DNA from: Bacillus dicomae
Lineage (GTDB): Bacteria; Bacillota; Bacilli; Bacillales; Bacillaceae_G
Assembly: GCF_006494425.1 (NCBI RefSeq)
Contig: NZ_VHIV01000002.1
Span: 744,001-808,000, forward strand
DNA length: 64,000 nucleotides
Direction: 5' to 3'
In this document: one piece after another, positions 46,184 through 54,724 of the stretch
Layout: each line of letters begins with the position of its first letter
Position numbering within the stretch: the stretch's first letter is position 1
Translations under genes and position numbers: made by a program
The notes under the pieces: model-generated
What the model was told of the DNA's origin: nothing
Databases searched by the model: none
What the model saw: only the letters and a program-made list of their open reading frames with translations

Positions 46184-46963
46184 ATGAAAGTCGCATGTAT
46201 TCAAATGGATATTGTTTTTGGAGATGTAGAAAAAAATATTGAGAATGCTAAAAATAAAATAAGTGAAGCTATGAAGGAAAGGCCAGATGTTATCGTCTTA
46301 CCAGAACTATGGACAACAGGATATGATTTAACGAGACTTTCTGAAATTGCAGATAGGGATGGAGTGGAAACGAAAGAAAAGTTAATAGAATGGGCGAAGC
46401 AATATGATGTACATATTGTTGGTGGTTCTATAGCGAAGCAAACGGAGCAAGGTGTTACAAATACAATGTATGTTGTAACTAATAAAGGTCAGCTAGTCAA
46501 TGAATATAGTAAAGTACATTTATTTCAGCTTATGGATGAACATAAATATTTAATAGCTGGTAATGGTACGGGCGAATTTAAGCTAGATGATGTTGAATGC
46601 GCTGGAACAATTTGTTATGATATTCGTTTTCCAGAATGGATGCGTGTTCATACTGCTAAAGGGGCAAAAGTATTATTTGTTGTAGCTGAATGGCCATTAG
46701 TTCGTTTAGCACATTGGCGTTTGCTATTGCAAGCAAGAGCAGTTGAAAATCAGTGTTATGTTGTTGCATGTAATAGGGCAGGAAAGGATCCTAATAATGA
46801 GTTTGCTGGTCATTCTTTAATTGTCGATCCTTGGGGCGAAGTTATTGTAGAAGCAAATGAAGAAGAATCAATTTTATTTGGAGAGCTTACATTCGAGAAA
46901 ATTAAGGAAGTACGCAAAGGAATTCCTGTTTTTGCAGATCGTCGTCCAGAATTATACAAATAA
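46184..46963 (+). CDS. mtnU: Nitrilase-family omega-amidase
   Basis: 259-residue carbon-nitrogen hydrolase. The Glu-Lys-Cys triad is visible in LPELWTTGYD, YSKVHLFQL and GTICYDIRFPE. In methionine salvage it is thought to deamidate 2-keto acid amides formed by the MtnE transaminase, pulling that reaction forward. ATG 46184; GGGGCTG upstream. Homologous to B. subtilis YkrU. Confidence 0.93.
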   Translation: MKVACIQMDIVFGDVEKNIENAKNKISEAMKERPDVIVLPELWTTGYDLTRLSEIADRDGVETKEKLIEWAKQYDVHIVGGSIAKQTEQGVTNTMYVVTNKGQLVNEYSKVHLFQLMDEHKYLIAGNGTGEFKLDDVECAGTICYDIRFPEWMRVHTAKGAKVLFVVAEWPLVRLAHWRLLLQARAVENQCYVVACNRAGKDPNNEFAGHSLIVDPWGEVIVEANEEESILFGELTFEKIKEVRKGIPVFADRRPELYK

Positions 46964-46967
46964 AATG

Positions 46968-46997
46968 TTGACAAGTGATTTTTATTCTTGGTATAGT
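46968..46997 (+). promoter_or_regulatory. Sigma-A promoter of mtnKA
   Basis: TTGACA, 18 bases, TATAGT, about 40 bases before the S-box aptamer. Confidence 0.8.
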
Positions 46998-47035
46998 CTT
47001 CAACATAAAGTTAAAAATTCTAAAAAATTATACAA

Positions 47036-47176
47036 CTCTTATCAAGAGCAGGTGGAGGGATTTGGCCCGATGAAGCCCAGCAACCGACCGTAATACCATT
47101 GTGAAATGGGGCGTTTATGACGCCAAAAGGCACGGTGCTAATTCCAGCAGAAAGTTTACTTTCTGGCAGATAAGAG
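47036..47176 (+). ncRNA. SAM-I (S-box) riboswitch of mtnKA
   Basis: Contains CTCTTATCAAGAGCAGGTGG, GGCCCGATGAAGCCCAGC, AACCGACC, AGGCACGGTGCTAATTCC and the closing GATAAGAG. It is about 40 bases longer than the mtnW one, owing to extra hairpins (ATACCATTGTGAAATGG; GGCGTTTATGACGCC). Confidence 0.95.
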
Positions 47177-47193
47177 GGGAGAAGATAAACTTC

Positions 47194-47225
47194 AAACCTC
47201 TTTCTTAGTGGAAAGAGGTTTTTCT
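47194..47225 (+). terminator. Terminator of the mtnKA S-box leader
   Basis: Stem AAACCTCTTTC/GAAAGAGGTTT followed by T residues, 43 bases before mtnK. Confidence 0.9.
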
Positions 47226-47267
47226 ATGTTAGAAAAACCTCTGAATTAAAAAAAGGGGGAGAAGACG

Positions 47268-48449
47268 ATGGGATATTATTCATTAACTGAAACAACAGCT
47301 ATACAATATGCGAAAGAACACGGTTATTTTGAAAAGAAAGCAAATGTAGTTTGTCATGAAATTGGAGATGGAAATTTAAATTACGTGTTCAAATTAGCTG
47401 ATGGAGAGAAGTCTATTATAATAAAACAGGCACTGCCATATGCGAAAGTAGTTGGTGAAAGCTGGCCATTATCTATAAAAAGAGCGACGATTGAAAGTAA
47501 AGCGTTACAGATTTTTGCGAAGTATGTATCAGATTATGTGCCGGTAGTGTACAGTCATGATGAAGAATTAGCAGTAACAGTCATAGAAGACTTATCAAGG
47601 CTAACAATTGCAAGGAAAGGATTAATAGATGGAGAGGAGTATCCACTTTTATCCCAACATATTGGCCGTTTTCTAGCGCATGTTTTATTTTATACTTCAG
47701 ATTTCGGTTTACAGTCAGAAGAGAAAAGGGTACTAGAAGGTACATTTGTAAACCCAGACCTTTGCAAAATCACAGAAGATTTAGTGTTTACAGATCCGTT
47801 CGGTCATTACGATACGAATGATTATGAGCCGGAGTTACAACTAGCGGTTGATGAATTGTGGAGTGACAAAACTTTAAAGTTAAAAGTCGCACAGTATAAA
47901 TATAAATTTTTAACGAGAAAAGAAGCACTTATTCACGGTGATTTACATACTGGCAGTATTTTTTCATCACCTTCTGAAACGAAAGTGATTGACCCAGAAT
48001 TTGCAACATATGGTCCATTTGGATTTGATCTTGGTCAATTTATTGCAAATTTATTATTAAATGCGTTATCACGTGAAGAGGAAAAAAGAAGTGTGCTATT
48101 TTTCCATATTGAGAAAACATGGAGTTATTTTGTAGAATCTTTTACGAAGTTATGGATTGGAGAAGGCGTAGAAGCATATACGAAAGAGAAACAATGGTTG
48201 CCAATTATTTTGCAAACTATTTTTACAGATGCCGTTGGATTTGCCGGATGTGAGCTTATCCGTAGAACAATTGGCCTAGCGCATGTAGCTGATTTAGATG
48301 AAATAACAAATAAAGAAACGAGAGTTCAAGTTAAGAAACAAGCACTATCCTTAGGAAAAGAACTAATAAAATATGAATCTAAGAGTGCTGATATTCAATT
48401 GTTCCGAGCGTTATTTCAACAGACGGTTTCTGGAGGCGTAAAAGCATGA
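47268..48449 (+). CDS. mtnK: S-methyl-5-thioribose kinase
   Basis: Phosphorylates methylthioribose, the entry step of salvage. 393-residue aminoglycoside-phosphotransferase fold. [11 protein letters not shown] near the start binds [14 protein letters not shown] (about 222-232) carries the catalytic Asp, and [17 protein letters not shown] the metal-binding Asp. RBS GGGGGAGAAG. It overlaps mtnA by 4 bases. Confidence 0.97.
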   Translation: MGYYSLTETTAIQYAKEHGYFEKKANVVCHEIGDGNLNYVFKLADGEKSIIIKQALPYAKVVGESWPLSIKRATIESKALQIFAKYVSDYVPVVYSHDEELAVTVIEDLSRLTIARKGLIDGEEYPLLSQHIGRFLAHVLFYTSDFGLQSEEKRVLEGTFVNPDLCKITEDLVFTDPFGHYDTNDYEPELQLAVDELWSDKTLKLKVAQYKYKFLTRKEALIHGDLHTGSIFSSPSETKVIDPEFATYGPFGFDLGQFIANLLLNALSREEEKRSVLFFHIEKTWSYFVESFTKLWIGEGVEAYTKEKQWLPIILQTIFTDAVGFAGCELIRRTIGLAHVADLDEITNKETRVQVKKQALSLGKELIKYESKSADIQLFRALFQQTVSGGVKA

Positions 48450-49501
48450 GTACAATTGTTACGATTCCGAGGTCTGTCAGTTGGAAAGGGGATGCTATTG
48501 CAGTATTAAATCAAACGAAGTTGCCGCATAGCACAGAATACAAAACATTAACGACAATTGAAGAGGTATGGAAAAGTATTGTCATGTTAGAAGTACGCGG
48601 AGCACCTGCAATTGGGATTGTAGCTGCATTTGGTTTGGCGCTGGCATCGAAAAAATATACTACTTTACATATTGAAGAATTTCAAAAGAAGTTTAATAGA
48701 GATTGTAATTATTTAGGAACGTCACGCCCGACAGCGGTCAATTTATTTTGGGCAATCGATCGTATGAGAGAATCCATTCAAGAAATTAATACAATAAAAG
48801 AAGCACAAAAAATATTAGAAGAAGAAGCACTTCTTATTCAGCAAGAGGATGAAGCGGTATGCCGAAGTATTGGTGAACATGCTTTAACATGTTTTAAAGA
48901 TGGTGATAACATTTTAACAATTTGTAACGCTGGCAGTATCGCAACTGCTAGATACGGTACTGCATTAGCACCGTTTTATATTGGGAAAGAAAAAGGTGTA
49001 CATTTACATGCGTATGCGTGTGAAACGAGACCGGTTTTACAAGGTGGGCGTTTAACGACTTGGGAATTAAAACAGGTAGATATTGATGTAACGCTCATTA
49101 CAGATAATACGGCAGCTCATGCTATTCAAACGAAAGAAATAAACGCGATTATTGTAGGAGCGGACCGAATTGTTGCAAATGGAGACACAGCAAATAAAAT
49201 CGGAACAATGAATTTGGCTATATTAGCAAAACATTTCGATATCCCATTTTACGTTGCAGCTCCGTTATCCACGTTTGATATTACGAAACAAACAGGTGCC
49301 GAAATTGTTATTGAAGAAAGAGATGAAACAGAAGTTACGAAAATTTTTGGGAAACAAGTGGCACCAATTGGAACTGATGTTTTTAACCCTGCATTTGACG
49401 TAACGCCGAATGAATTAATTACAGGTATTATTACGGAGAAAGGTATTATACGTGGAGATTATAAGAGAGAAATTGCATCATTGTTTAAAAAAACAAGCTA
49501 A
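48446..49501 (+). CDS. mtnA: Methylthioribose-1-phosphate isomerase
   Basis: Isomerises methylthioribose 1-phosphate to the ribulose form. 351-residue eIF2B-like protein. [14 protein letters not shown], the catalytic cysteine region [15 protein letters not shown] (about 153-167) and [17 protein letters not shown] (about 238-254) are intact. Its ATG overlaps the mtnK stop. A terminator follows. Confidence 0.97.
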   Translation: MSTIVTIPRSVSWKGDAIAVLNQTKLPHSTEYKTLTTIEEVWKSIVMLEVRGAPAIGIVAAFGLALASKKYTTLHIEEFQKKFNRDCNYLGTSRPTAVNLFWAIDRMRESIQEINTIKEAQKILEEEALLIQQEDEAVCRSIGEHALTCFKDGDNILTICNAGSIATARYGTALAPFYIGKEKGVHLHAYACETRPVLQGGRLTTWELKQVDIDVTLITDNTAAHAIQTKEINAIIVGADRIVANGDTANKIGTMNLAILAKHFDIPFYVAAPLSTFDITKQTGAEIVIEERDETEVTKIFGKQVAPIGTDVFNPAFDVTPNELITGIITEKGIIRGDYKREIASLFKKTS

Positions 49502-49522
49502 TACATAATAGCTTGTTTTTTT
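49490..49522 (+). terminator. Terminator after mtnA
   Basis: Stem AAACAAGCTA/TAGCTTGTTT and T-run. Confidence 0.9.
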
Positions 49523-49575
49523 ATGCCCAAATGTTTTCTTTTCTCTTATTTATATAATGAAAGGAGGCGAAAAAG

Positions 49576-49737
49576 ATGGACGAGTGGATCAAGTTGATAG
49601 GGAATGTAGGGTTTCCGATTGTTGTAACATTATATTTACTCCATCGGATTGAAAGTAAATTAGATGGGGTAATTGTTGCAATAGAAAAGTTGCCGCGGCA
49701 ATTATTACAGTGTGATGATCCTCGCGATAAAAAGTAA
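49576..49737 (+). CDS. YvrJ-family small membrane peptide
   Basis: 53 residues: a single membrane helix (KLIGNVGFPIVVTLYLLHRI), then an amphipathic tail ending CDDPRDKK. AAAGGAGGCG lies 8 bases before the ATG. The GNVGFPI...LLHRIE pattern fits the YvrJ family, whose role is unknown. Ends in a bidirectional terminator. Confidence 0.82.
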   Translation: MDEWIKLIGNVGFPIVVTLYLLHRIESKLDGVIVAIEKLPRQLLQCDDPRDKK

Positions 49738-49768
49738 AGTTTGCTCTTCGTGAGCAAACTTTATTTTT
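49736..49768. terminator. Bidirectional terminator
   Basis: Stem AAAGTTTGCTC/GAGCAAACTTT, TTCGT loop; T-run follows. Confidence 0.92.
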
Positions 49769-50543
49769 ATTGCGCAGTATAACCACCATCGATAACAACG
49801 GCCTGACCCGTTATACCTTTTGCTTTTTCGCTCGCTAAAAATATCGCATAATCAGCGATTTCTTGTACTTGTAATAAACGCTTTTGTGGTACGAGTGGAT
49901 AAATGACATCCTCTAAAACATTTTCCAGTGGTACATTTCGTGTAGTAGCTAAGTCTTGTAGTTGGTTACGTACGAGAGGTGTATCGACATAACCAGGACA
50001 AAGGGCATTTACAGTAATTCCGTGAGTAGCTCCTTCTAAAGCGGCAACTTTTGTTAATCCAATTACGCCATGTTTCGCGCTATTATAGGCAGCTTTTCCA
50101 GCGAATCCAACGAGACCATTAATGGAAGCTACATTTATAATACGACCATATTTTTGCCTTTTCATAATGGGGAAGGCATGCTTAATTGCGATAAAAGGAG
50201 CGATTTGCATAATTTTAATTAGTAACTCGAACTTTTCGGTCGGGAAATCTTCAATTGGTGAAACGTGTTGCATTCCTGCGTTGTTAATTAGTATGTCTAA
50301 TGAACCGAAATGATTAACAGTTTTGGAAATGGAAGTTTCTATTTCTTCTTCAGATGTAACATCACATTTTAAGCCGATAGCTTGATAGCCTTCTTTTTGT
50401 AGTTGTCCAGCAGCTTCCTTTGCACGTTCTTCAAGACGATCGGTAATAACAACTTTTGCACCTTCTTTTGCAAAAGCGTTTCCCATTTCATAACCAATAC
50501 CACTTGCAGCGCCTGTTAAAAAAACAACTCGATTTGTAACCAC
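49767..50543 (-). CDS. 3-Hydroxybutyrate dehydrogenase (SDR)
   Basis: 258-residue classical short-chain dehydrogenase. TGAASGIG (about 10-17) binds NAD, NNAGMQH follows strand 4, and the active-site Ser and YNSAKHG (Tyr/Lys) are intact. QHVSPIEDFPTEKF and C-terminal VIDGGYTAQ match D-3-hydroxybutyrate dehydrogenases. It links to ketone-body or PHB breakdown. GTG 50543 gives the usual start; ATG 50555 has the ribosome binding site too close. Confidence 0.92.
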   Translation of the reverse strand: MVTNRVVFLTGAASGIGYEMGNAFAKEGAKVVITDRLEERAKEAAGQLQKEGYQAIGLKCDVTSEEEIETSISKTVNHFGSLDILINNAGMQHVSPIEDFPTEKFELLIKIMQIAPFIAIKHAFPIMKRQKYGRIINVASINGLVGFAGKAAYNSAKHGVIGLTKVAALEGATHGITVNALCPGYVDTPLVRNQLQDLATTRNVPLENVLEDVIYPLVPQKRLLQVQEIADYAIFLASEKAKGITGQAVVIDGGYTAQ

Positions 50544-50639
50544 GATGAAAAACATCCCTTCATAATAAAGTTCTTATATTGCTCTATTTAGAGAATGGAT
50601 AATAAAAATCCTGCAAAGATTTGGAAAAATATCGTTAGC

Positions 50640-50722
50640 TATCTTGTTTTACAAAATAGTCTTTGCTATACTATTTTGTAAAGCAAGATACTTACGCTTA
50701 TCTATCTTGTAAAACAAGATAG
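50640..50722. promoter_or_regulatory. Three PadR-type palindromes ahead of padR
   Basis: Related inverted repeats TATCTTGTTTTACAAAATAG (50640-50660), CTATTTTGTAAAGCAAGATA (50671-50690) and CTATCTTGTAAAACAAGATAG without its last base (50702-50722). They likely form a multi-site autoregulatory operator covering the promoter. Confidence 0.75.
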
Positions 50723-50738
50723 TGGGAGGATTTGAATT

Positions 50739-51071
50739 ATGTCGACAAGTCAAATGCTGAAAGGGATTTTAGAAGGATGCTTACTTGCTATTATTTCTGA
50801 AGGTGAAATATACGGTTATGAAATGAGTGAAAAGCTAGCGAAGTATGGCTTTACAATGGCGAGTGAGGGAAGTATTTATCCGTTATTAATACGAATGCAA
50901 AAGGAAGGATTAATAACAAGTGTAATGAAGGAATCTCCATCTGGCCCAAAGCGAAAATATTATACATTAACAGGAAAAGGCGAGGAAGCACTTAATGAAT
51001 TTATGGATCGCTGGGAAGCGATGCAAAGTAGTGTAGAGCGTCTACTTGAAGGGAAAGGGAGAAAAAAATAA
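50739..51071 (+). CDS. PadR-family transcriptional regulator
   Basis: 110-residue PadR repressor with the family start MLKGILEGCLLAIISEGEIYGYEM (about 6-29), winged helix ending SGPKRKYYTLTGKGEEALNEF and a short C-terminal dimerisation helix. RBS GGGAGGA. Its stop overlaps the next gene's ATG. Typical PadR/HAAS pairs respond to cell-envelope stress; the signal is not known here. Confidence 0.94.
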   Translation: MSTSQMLKGILEGCLLAIISEGEIYGYEMSEKLAKYGFTMASEGSIYPLLIRMQKEGLITSVMKESPSGPKRKYYTLTGKGEEALNEFMDRWEAMQSSVERLLEGKGRKK

Positions 51072-51835
51072 TGCTATCCAGTGAAGCACGAAAGTTTTTA
51101 TTAGATATGAAATTATTTTTAGCGGCAAAGAGTGTGAAAGAAAGCGATATTGAAAGTTTTATCGAAGACGCAGAACTTCATTTAATAGAAGGTGAGACTG
51201 AGGGGAAAAGTGTAGAAGAAATTTTCGGAAGCTCACCGAAAGAATATGCAAATGAACTTGTAAAAGTGATGGAAAGAGATAGGAAAGAAACGTGGAAGCA
51301 AATTGGTTTTACAGTAATGAATATCGTTTCGTTTTGGATTATTGCTTCTATCATAATAGTGAATAACGGATTATTACAGATGTCACTTATTCAGTGCATT
51401 GGGTATAGTTTTTCCTTGATCTTAGTTGTTATGGGTCCTAATTTTTTACTTCGTAAAATGACCTTCGTAACAAGTTTTACAAAAACATGGTTTGCTATGT
51501 GGTCTTTAGTCATGATCGTACCAATGTTTCTAATAGGGGCTGTAACGATATTAGATGTGATATATCCTACAAAAATGTTTATATTCACTCAAACGCAAAG
51601 CTATATATTAGCTGGAGGTATATTTGTCATCACAGTAGCGATAAATATATATTTTGATGGATGGTTTAAAAACTTATATTTAATTATTCCACTTTCTATT
51701 ATGTTATTGTTTAAAATATTTACATCAGAAGACCTTGTTCCAATGTTATTTCAAATTATATGTTTATACGGAAGTTTGTTTATTTTAATTTTCCTTGAAA
51801 TTATGATGAAGATGAATAGAAGGGAAGCTGTTTAA
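51071..51835 (+). CDS. HAAS-domain membrane protein, copy 1
   Basis: 254 residues. An N-terminal HAAS (DUF1700-type) signalling domain, about 1-75, contains DAELHLIEGETEGKSVEEIF and SSPKEYANELVKVME, then about six membrane helices. RBS in the end of padR. About 40-50 percent like copy 2 by eye in the HAAS part. The family is coupled to PadR regulators; a sensor or signalling role is inferred. Confidence 0.88.
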   Translation: MLSSEARKFLLDMKLFLAAKSVKESDIESFIEDAELHLIEGETEGKSVEEIFGSSPKEYANELVKVMERDRKETWKQIGFTVMNIVSFWIIASIIIVNNGLLQMSLIQCIGYSFSLILVVMGPNFLLRKMTFVTSFTKTWFAMWSLVMIVPMFLIGAVTILDVIYPTKMFIFTQTQSYILAGGIFVITVAINIYFDGWFKNLYLIIPLSIMLLFKIFTSEDLVPMLFQIICLYGSLFILIFLEIMMKMNRREAV

Positions 51836-51851
51836 TAAGGGAGGGGTTATA

Positions 51852-52613
51852 GTGAAGGTTTCTAAAGAAGGAGAAAAGTTTTTAATTGATACGAAAGTGT
51901 ATTTAATAACAAAGGGAATTAAAGAAGAAGATGTGGATGCCTTTCTAGCAGATGCAGAACTTCATTTAATAGAAGGTGAGAAAAAGGGAAAGACGGTAAG
52001 CGATATATTTGGTGATTCGCCAAAAGAGTATGCAGAAGAATTGGCGAAAGAGATGGAGAAGGATAAAAGCGGGAGTATAAAGACTATTTTAGGGATGATA
52101 ATTGGAATAGGTGGATACTGGCTACTTACAAATATTTTATTTGAAAGTCCGAATCATGAATTTACATTAACGAATGTACAATTGATTGGATACCCAATTG
52201 TTTTAATGATTACGATTGTAGGGACTATTTTTGCCTTTAAAATGTCATCATTTAAAAGTAAAATAAAAGAATTTAGTATTATTTATGTAGCAGCTTTGTT
52301 ACCAATTTTATTACTAGTATTATTATTGTTTATGAATAAATGGTATGGAACACCAGTATTGCAATTAACGACTATGCAAAGTTATATACTAGCTGGAGTT
52401 ATCTTATTAGTACTGTTAATTGGTGAGGCGTACATACTTGGTTGGATTGGGATATTAGCTGTTATTGTCCCGCTATTAATTATGTTTGTATTTAAAGAAT
52501 TAGGGAAGCAAAACCCTTATTTGGGAATGTTAGAGCCTTTACTTCTGTACGGAAGTTTATATGGATTAATGAGATGGTCTTTAAAAATTGAAGAGAGAAA
52601 AAGTGTAAACTAG
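51852..52613 (+). CDS. HAAS-domain membrane protein, copy 2
   Basis: 253 residues, GTG start with GGGAGGGG upstream, 16 bases after copy 1. It has the same HAAS segment (DAELHLIEGEKKGKTVSDIF, GDSPKEYAEELAKEME) and membrane layout, so it is a tandem duplicate. The membrane parts have diverged far more than the HAAS domain. Confidence 0.88.
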   Translation: MKVSKEGEKFLIDTKVYLITKGIKEEDVDAFLADAELHLIEGEKKGKTVSDIFGDSPKEYAEELAKEMEKDKSGSIKTILGMIIGIGGYWLLTNILFESPNHEFTLTNVQLIGYPIVLMITIVGTIFAFKMSSFKSKIKEFSIIYVAALLPILLLVLLLFMNKWYGTPVLQLTTMQSYILAGVILLVLLIGEAYILGWIGILAVIVPLLIMFVFKELGKQNPYLGMLEPLLLYGSLYGLMRWSLKIEERKSVN

Positions 52614-52647
52614 TTGAATGCTAATTTTTATTAAGAGGAGAACAAAC

Positions 52648-52923
52648 ATGCAAAGTATATTTTTAGGTTTAGCGATTTTCGGGTTATATACAACTTTTTC
52701 AAAAAAGGTACATGATGACTATTTATATACTTTATTAGATGACACATCGGGTTATGTTTTGTTCTTCGGTTTAATAGGAAAAGGGCTGCTCTGGATATGC
52801 AAAAAATTATTTCCAAAGAAATATTATATGGGGATTATTAGAGGTATTACATTTACGTTTAGTTGCCTATTTTTATTTCTAGCAGCCGGAATTTGGTTTG
52901 TGGATCGGAATATATTGTTTTAA
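52648..52923 (+). CDS. Small membrane protein of the padR operon
   Basis: 91 residues with about three hydrophobic segments. ATG 52648 has AAGAGGAGAAC upstream. It is 34 bases after the HAAS pair and before a terminator, so probably cotranscribed. Family not recognised. Confidence 0.75.
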   Translation: MQSIFLGLAIFGLYTTFSKKVHDDYLYTLLDDTSGYVLFFGLIGKGLLWICKKLFPKKYYMGIIRGITFTFSCLFLFLAAGIWFVDRNILF

Positions 52924-52951
52924 ACAGTAACGAGGTCGTTACTGTTTTTTT
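52922..52951 (+). terminator. Terminator of padR operon
   Basis: Stem AAACAGTAACGA/TCGTTACTGTTT with long T-run. Confidence 0.92.
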
Positions 52952-53556
52952 CTTTGTAATAAAGAGCTTTGTAAAGAGAGTGCTTTTTGTTCGTTTGTTA
53001 ATAGGGACTGAATATGAACATTTTCTGGGCGCGGGACTATTGGATACATAAGGTTTGTTGGAGATGGGTGGTGTTCCGAGCCAGTTGGAGAATGAGGATC
53101 TGCATGAGTAAGTTTTCCGTGAACACGTCTTGTAAATAAAATATGACCAATTTCATGAGCGAGCGTATATATATTTTTTATAGGAGCAGCTGAATTTGTT
53201 AAAACGATATAACCAGTAAGTTGCTGTTGTTTTGCTAAAGAGTAAGCACAGGCAATTACTGCTGTTTCTTTGAAATAATCACTGCCAATATAACAAATAT
53301 AAAGGTCGCATGTAGGAGCTTCATTTACACACGTTTGAAAAAAGGATGCTAATTTTTCCTGGCTTTGAATAGAATTTTTATAACTAATTTCACGGTCAGA
53401 AAAACGGAAAAGTTCATTTAAAACAATTACTTCTTGAATTTGAAATGTAATGGGGTGCCAAATTGACTCTGCAACTGCTAAATCTTTTGCGATACGGTCA
53501 TCAGAAATATCGGCGCCTGGAGTAATGCAAATACATATATTGACGTATGGATCCAT
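52939..53556 (-). CDS. Metzincin-like protein with HEIGH motif
   Basis: 205 residues. Zinc-protease motif TLAHEIGHILFTRRVHGK (about residues 130-147) is followed by TNLMYPIVPR, which resembles the Met-turn of metzincins. The preceding part has a Rossmann-like strand (TCDLYICYIGSDYF). No signal peptide is seen, so it may act in the cytosol. The spacing to the third His (HEIGH-x7-H) is longer than the usual HExxHxxGxxH. Family not recognised. ATG 53556 follows GAGGTG. Confidence 0.8.
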   Translation of the reverse strand: MDPYVNICICITPGADISDDRIAKDLAVAESIWHPITFQIQEVIVLNELFRFSDREISYKNSIQSQEKLASFFQTCVNEAPTCDLYICYIGSDYFKETAVIACAYSLAKQQQLTGYIVLTNSAAPIKNIYTLAHEIGHILFTRRVHGKLTHADPHSPTGSEHHPSPTNLMYPIVPRPENVHIQSLLTNEQKALSLQSSLLQRKKQ

Positions 53557-53733
53557 AAGGAACACCTCAACTGAAGAAATTCTTCCTATAATATATGTGG
53601 GAAAAAGGTACTATGTATGGATAAACGCCTTGTTTATTACACGAATATGTAGATTAGAAGTCGAAAAAATTTCATAGTTCTATAACGTAGTATGAGCGTC
53701 TTTTTGATATAGTAAGGGAAAGGGGGAGAATAT

Positions 53734-54027
53734 ATGTATACATTAAAAATCGTTTCAGACAGAGAAGCACTTTATCAATTTGCAAGTTATGTAAGAGTTG
53801 TGCAAGGGGTGGAAGATGTATATGTAGAGGTAGGAGAACCTTTATATGAACATCCATTAATGAAATTTTATGTACATATTAAGCTGGAGGAAACATATGA
53901 CCAGCATAAAGCGTTACAAGAAATAGCAAGATTAGTAGAACTAGGGCGTTTTACATATGTTCATTATCGTAATGATGAAATTGAAGAAGCTTTTGAAGCT
54001 GTAAAATATGAAAGTTTTAAGAAATAA
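53734..54027 (+). CDS. Hypothetical protein, 97 aa
   Basis: Small acidic alpha/beta protein (VSDREALYQFASYVRVVQGVEDVYVEVGE). GGGGGA precedes the ATG. Followed by its own terminator. I do not recognise the family; it looks like a real gene by composition and ribosome binding site. Confidence 0.75.
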   Translation: MYTLKIVSDREALYQFASYVRVVQGVEDVYVEVGEPLYEHPLMKFYVHIKLEETYDQHKALQEIARLVELGRFTYVHYRNDEIEEAFEAVKYESFKK

Positions 54028-54033
54028 AGGTGA

Positions 54034-54064
54034 AAAAAGGAGGCGAAAGCTTCCTTTTTTTCTT
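54034..54064 (+). terminator. Terminator after 97-aa gene
   Basis: Stem GGAGGC/GCTTCC with GAAA loop and T-run. Confidence 0.85.
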
Positions 54065-54135
54065 TAAAATTACATCAACAAAAGGAGAAAAATTTTGTTA
54101 TGATAAGGGAGGGTGAGGAAAGGAGAGTTTACATA

Positions 54136-54585
54136 TTGGGGTATATTGAAGAGTTACGCAAAGTCGTTGGTACAAGGCCGCTTATTCTAGTAGGGTCAGC
54201 AATTATTATCTTAAATGATAATCAAGAAGTATTGCTTCAATATCGTTCAGATACATATGATTGGGGTGTACCTGGTGGAGCAATGGAGCTAGGAGAAACG
54301 ACGGAAGAAACTGCTCGCAGAGAACTGTTTGAAGAGACGGGACTAAATGCGAAAATTATGCAATTTATCGGGGTTCTTTCGGGAAAAGAAGTGTACTTCC
54401 AATATCCAAATGGAGATGAAATTTTTAATGTCATTCATCTGTATCAGGGGCATCATGTGAGTGGAGAAGTAAGGCTTGACCATGAAGGATTACAGCTTCA
54501 ATATTTTCCGGTAGATAAGTTACCGAATTTGAATAAAACAACAGAGAAGATTTTACAAAAATTCCTATATGCATTAACAGAATAG
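54136..54585 (+). CDS. Nudix hydrolase
   Basis: 149-residue hydrolase of a nucleoside diphosphate linked to another moiety. The complete Nudix box GGAMELGETTEETARRELFEETG spans about residues 41-63, so it should be active; substrate unknown. I chose TTG 54136 (GYIEELRKVVGTRPL start, typical of the group, AAAGGAGAG 8 bases before it); an in-frame ATG at 54100 is less likely. Confidence 0.9.
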   Translation: MGYIEELRKVVGTRPLILVGSAIIILNDNQEVLLQYRSDTYDWGVPGGAMELGETTEETARRELFEETGLNAKIMQFIGVLSGKEVYFQYPNGDEIFNVIHLYQGHHVSGEVRLDHEGLQLQYFPVDKLPNLNKTTEKILQKFLYALTE

Positions 54586-54609
54586 AAGGTTAATTCCTTC
54601 TATTTTTAT
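54583..54609 (+). terminator. Terminator after Nudix gene
   Basis: Stem AGAAGG/CCTTCT with T-rich tail. Confidence 0.7.
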
Positions 54610-54724
54610 TATATTAAATATTTTGATTTTTTAGTATGTTTATAGTATGATAGGTGTAGACATACATCTTATGGAATTTCACCTAAAAACTGACTAGGGT
54701 ACATAAGAGAGGGGCAAGTGCAAA

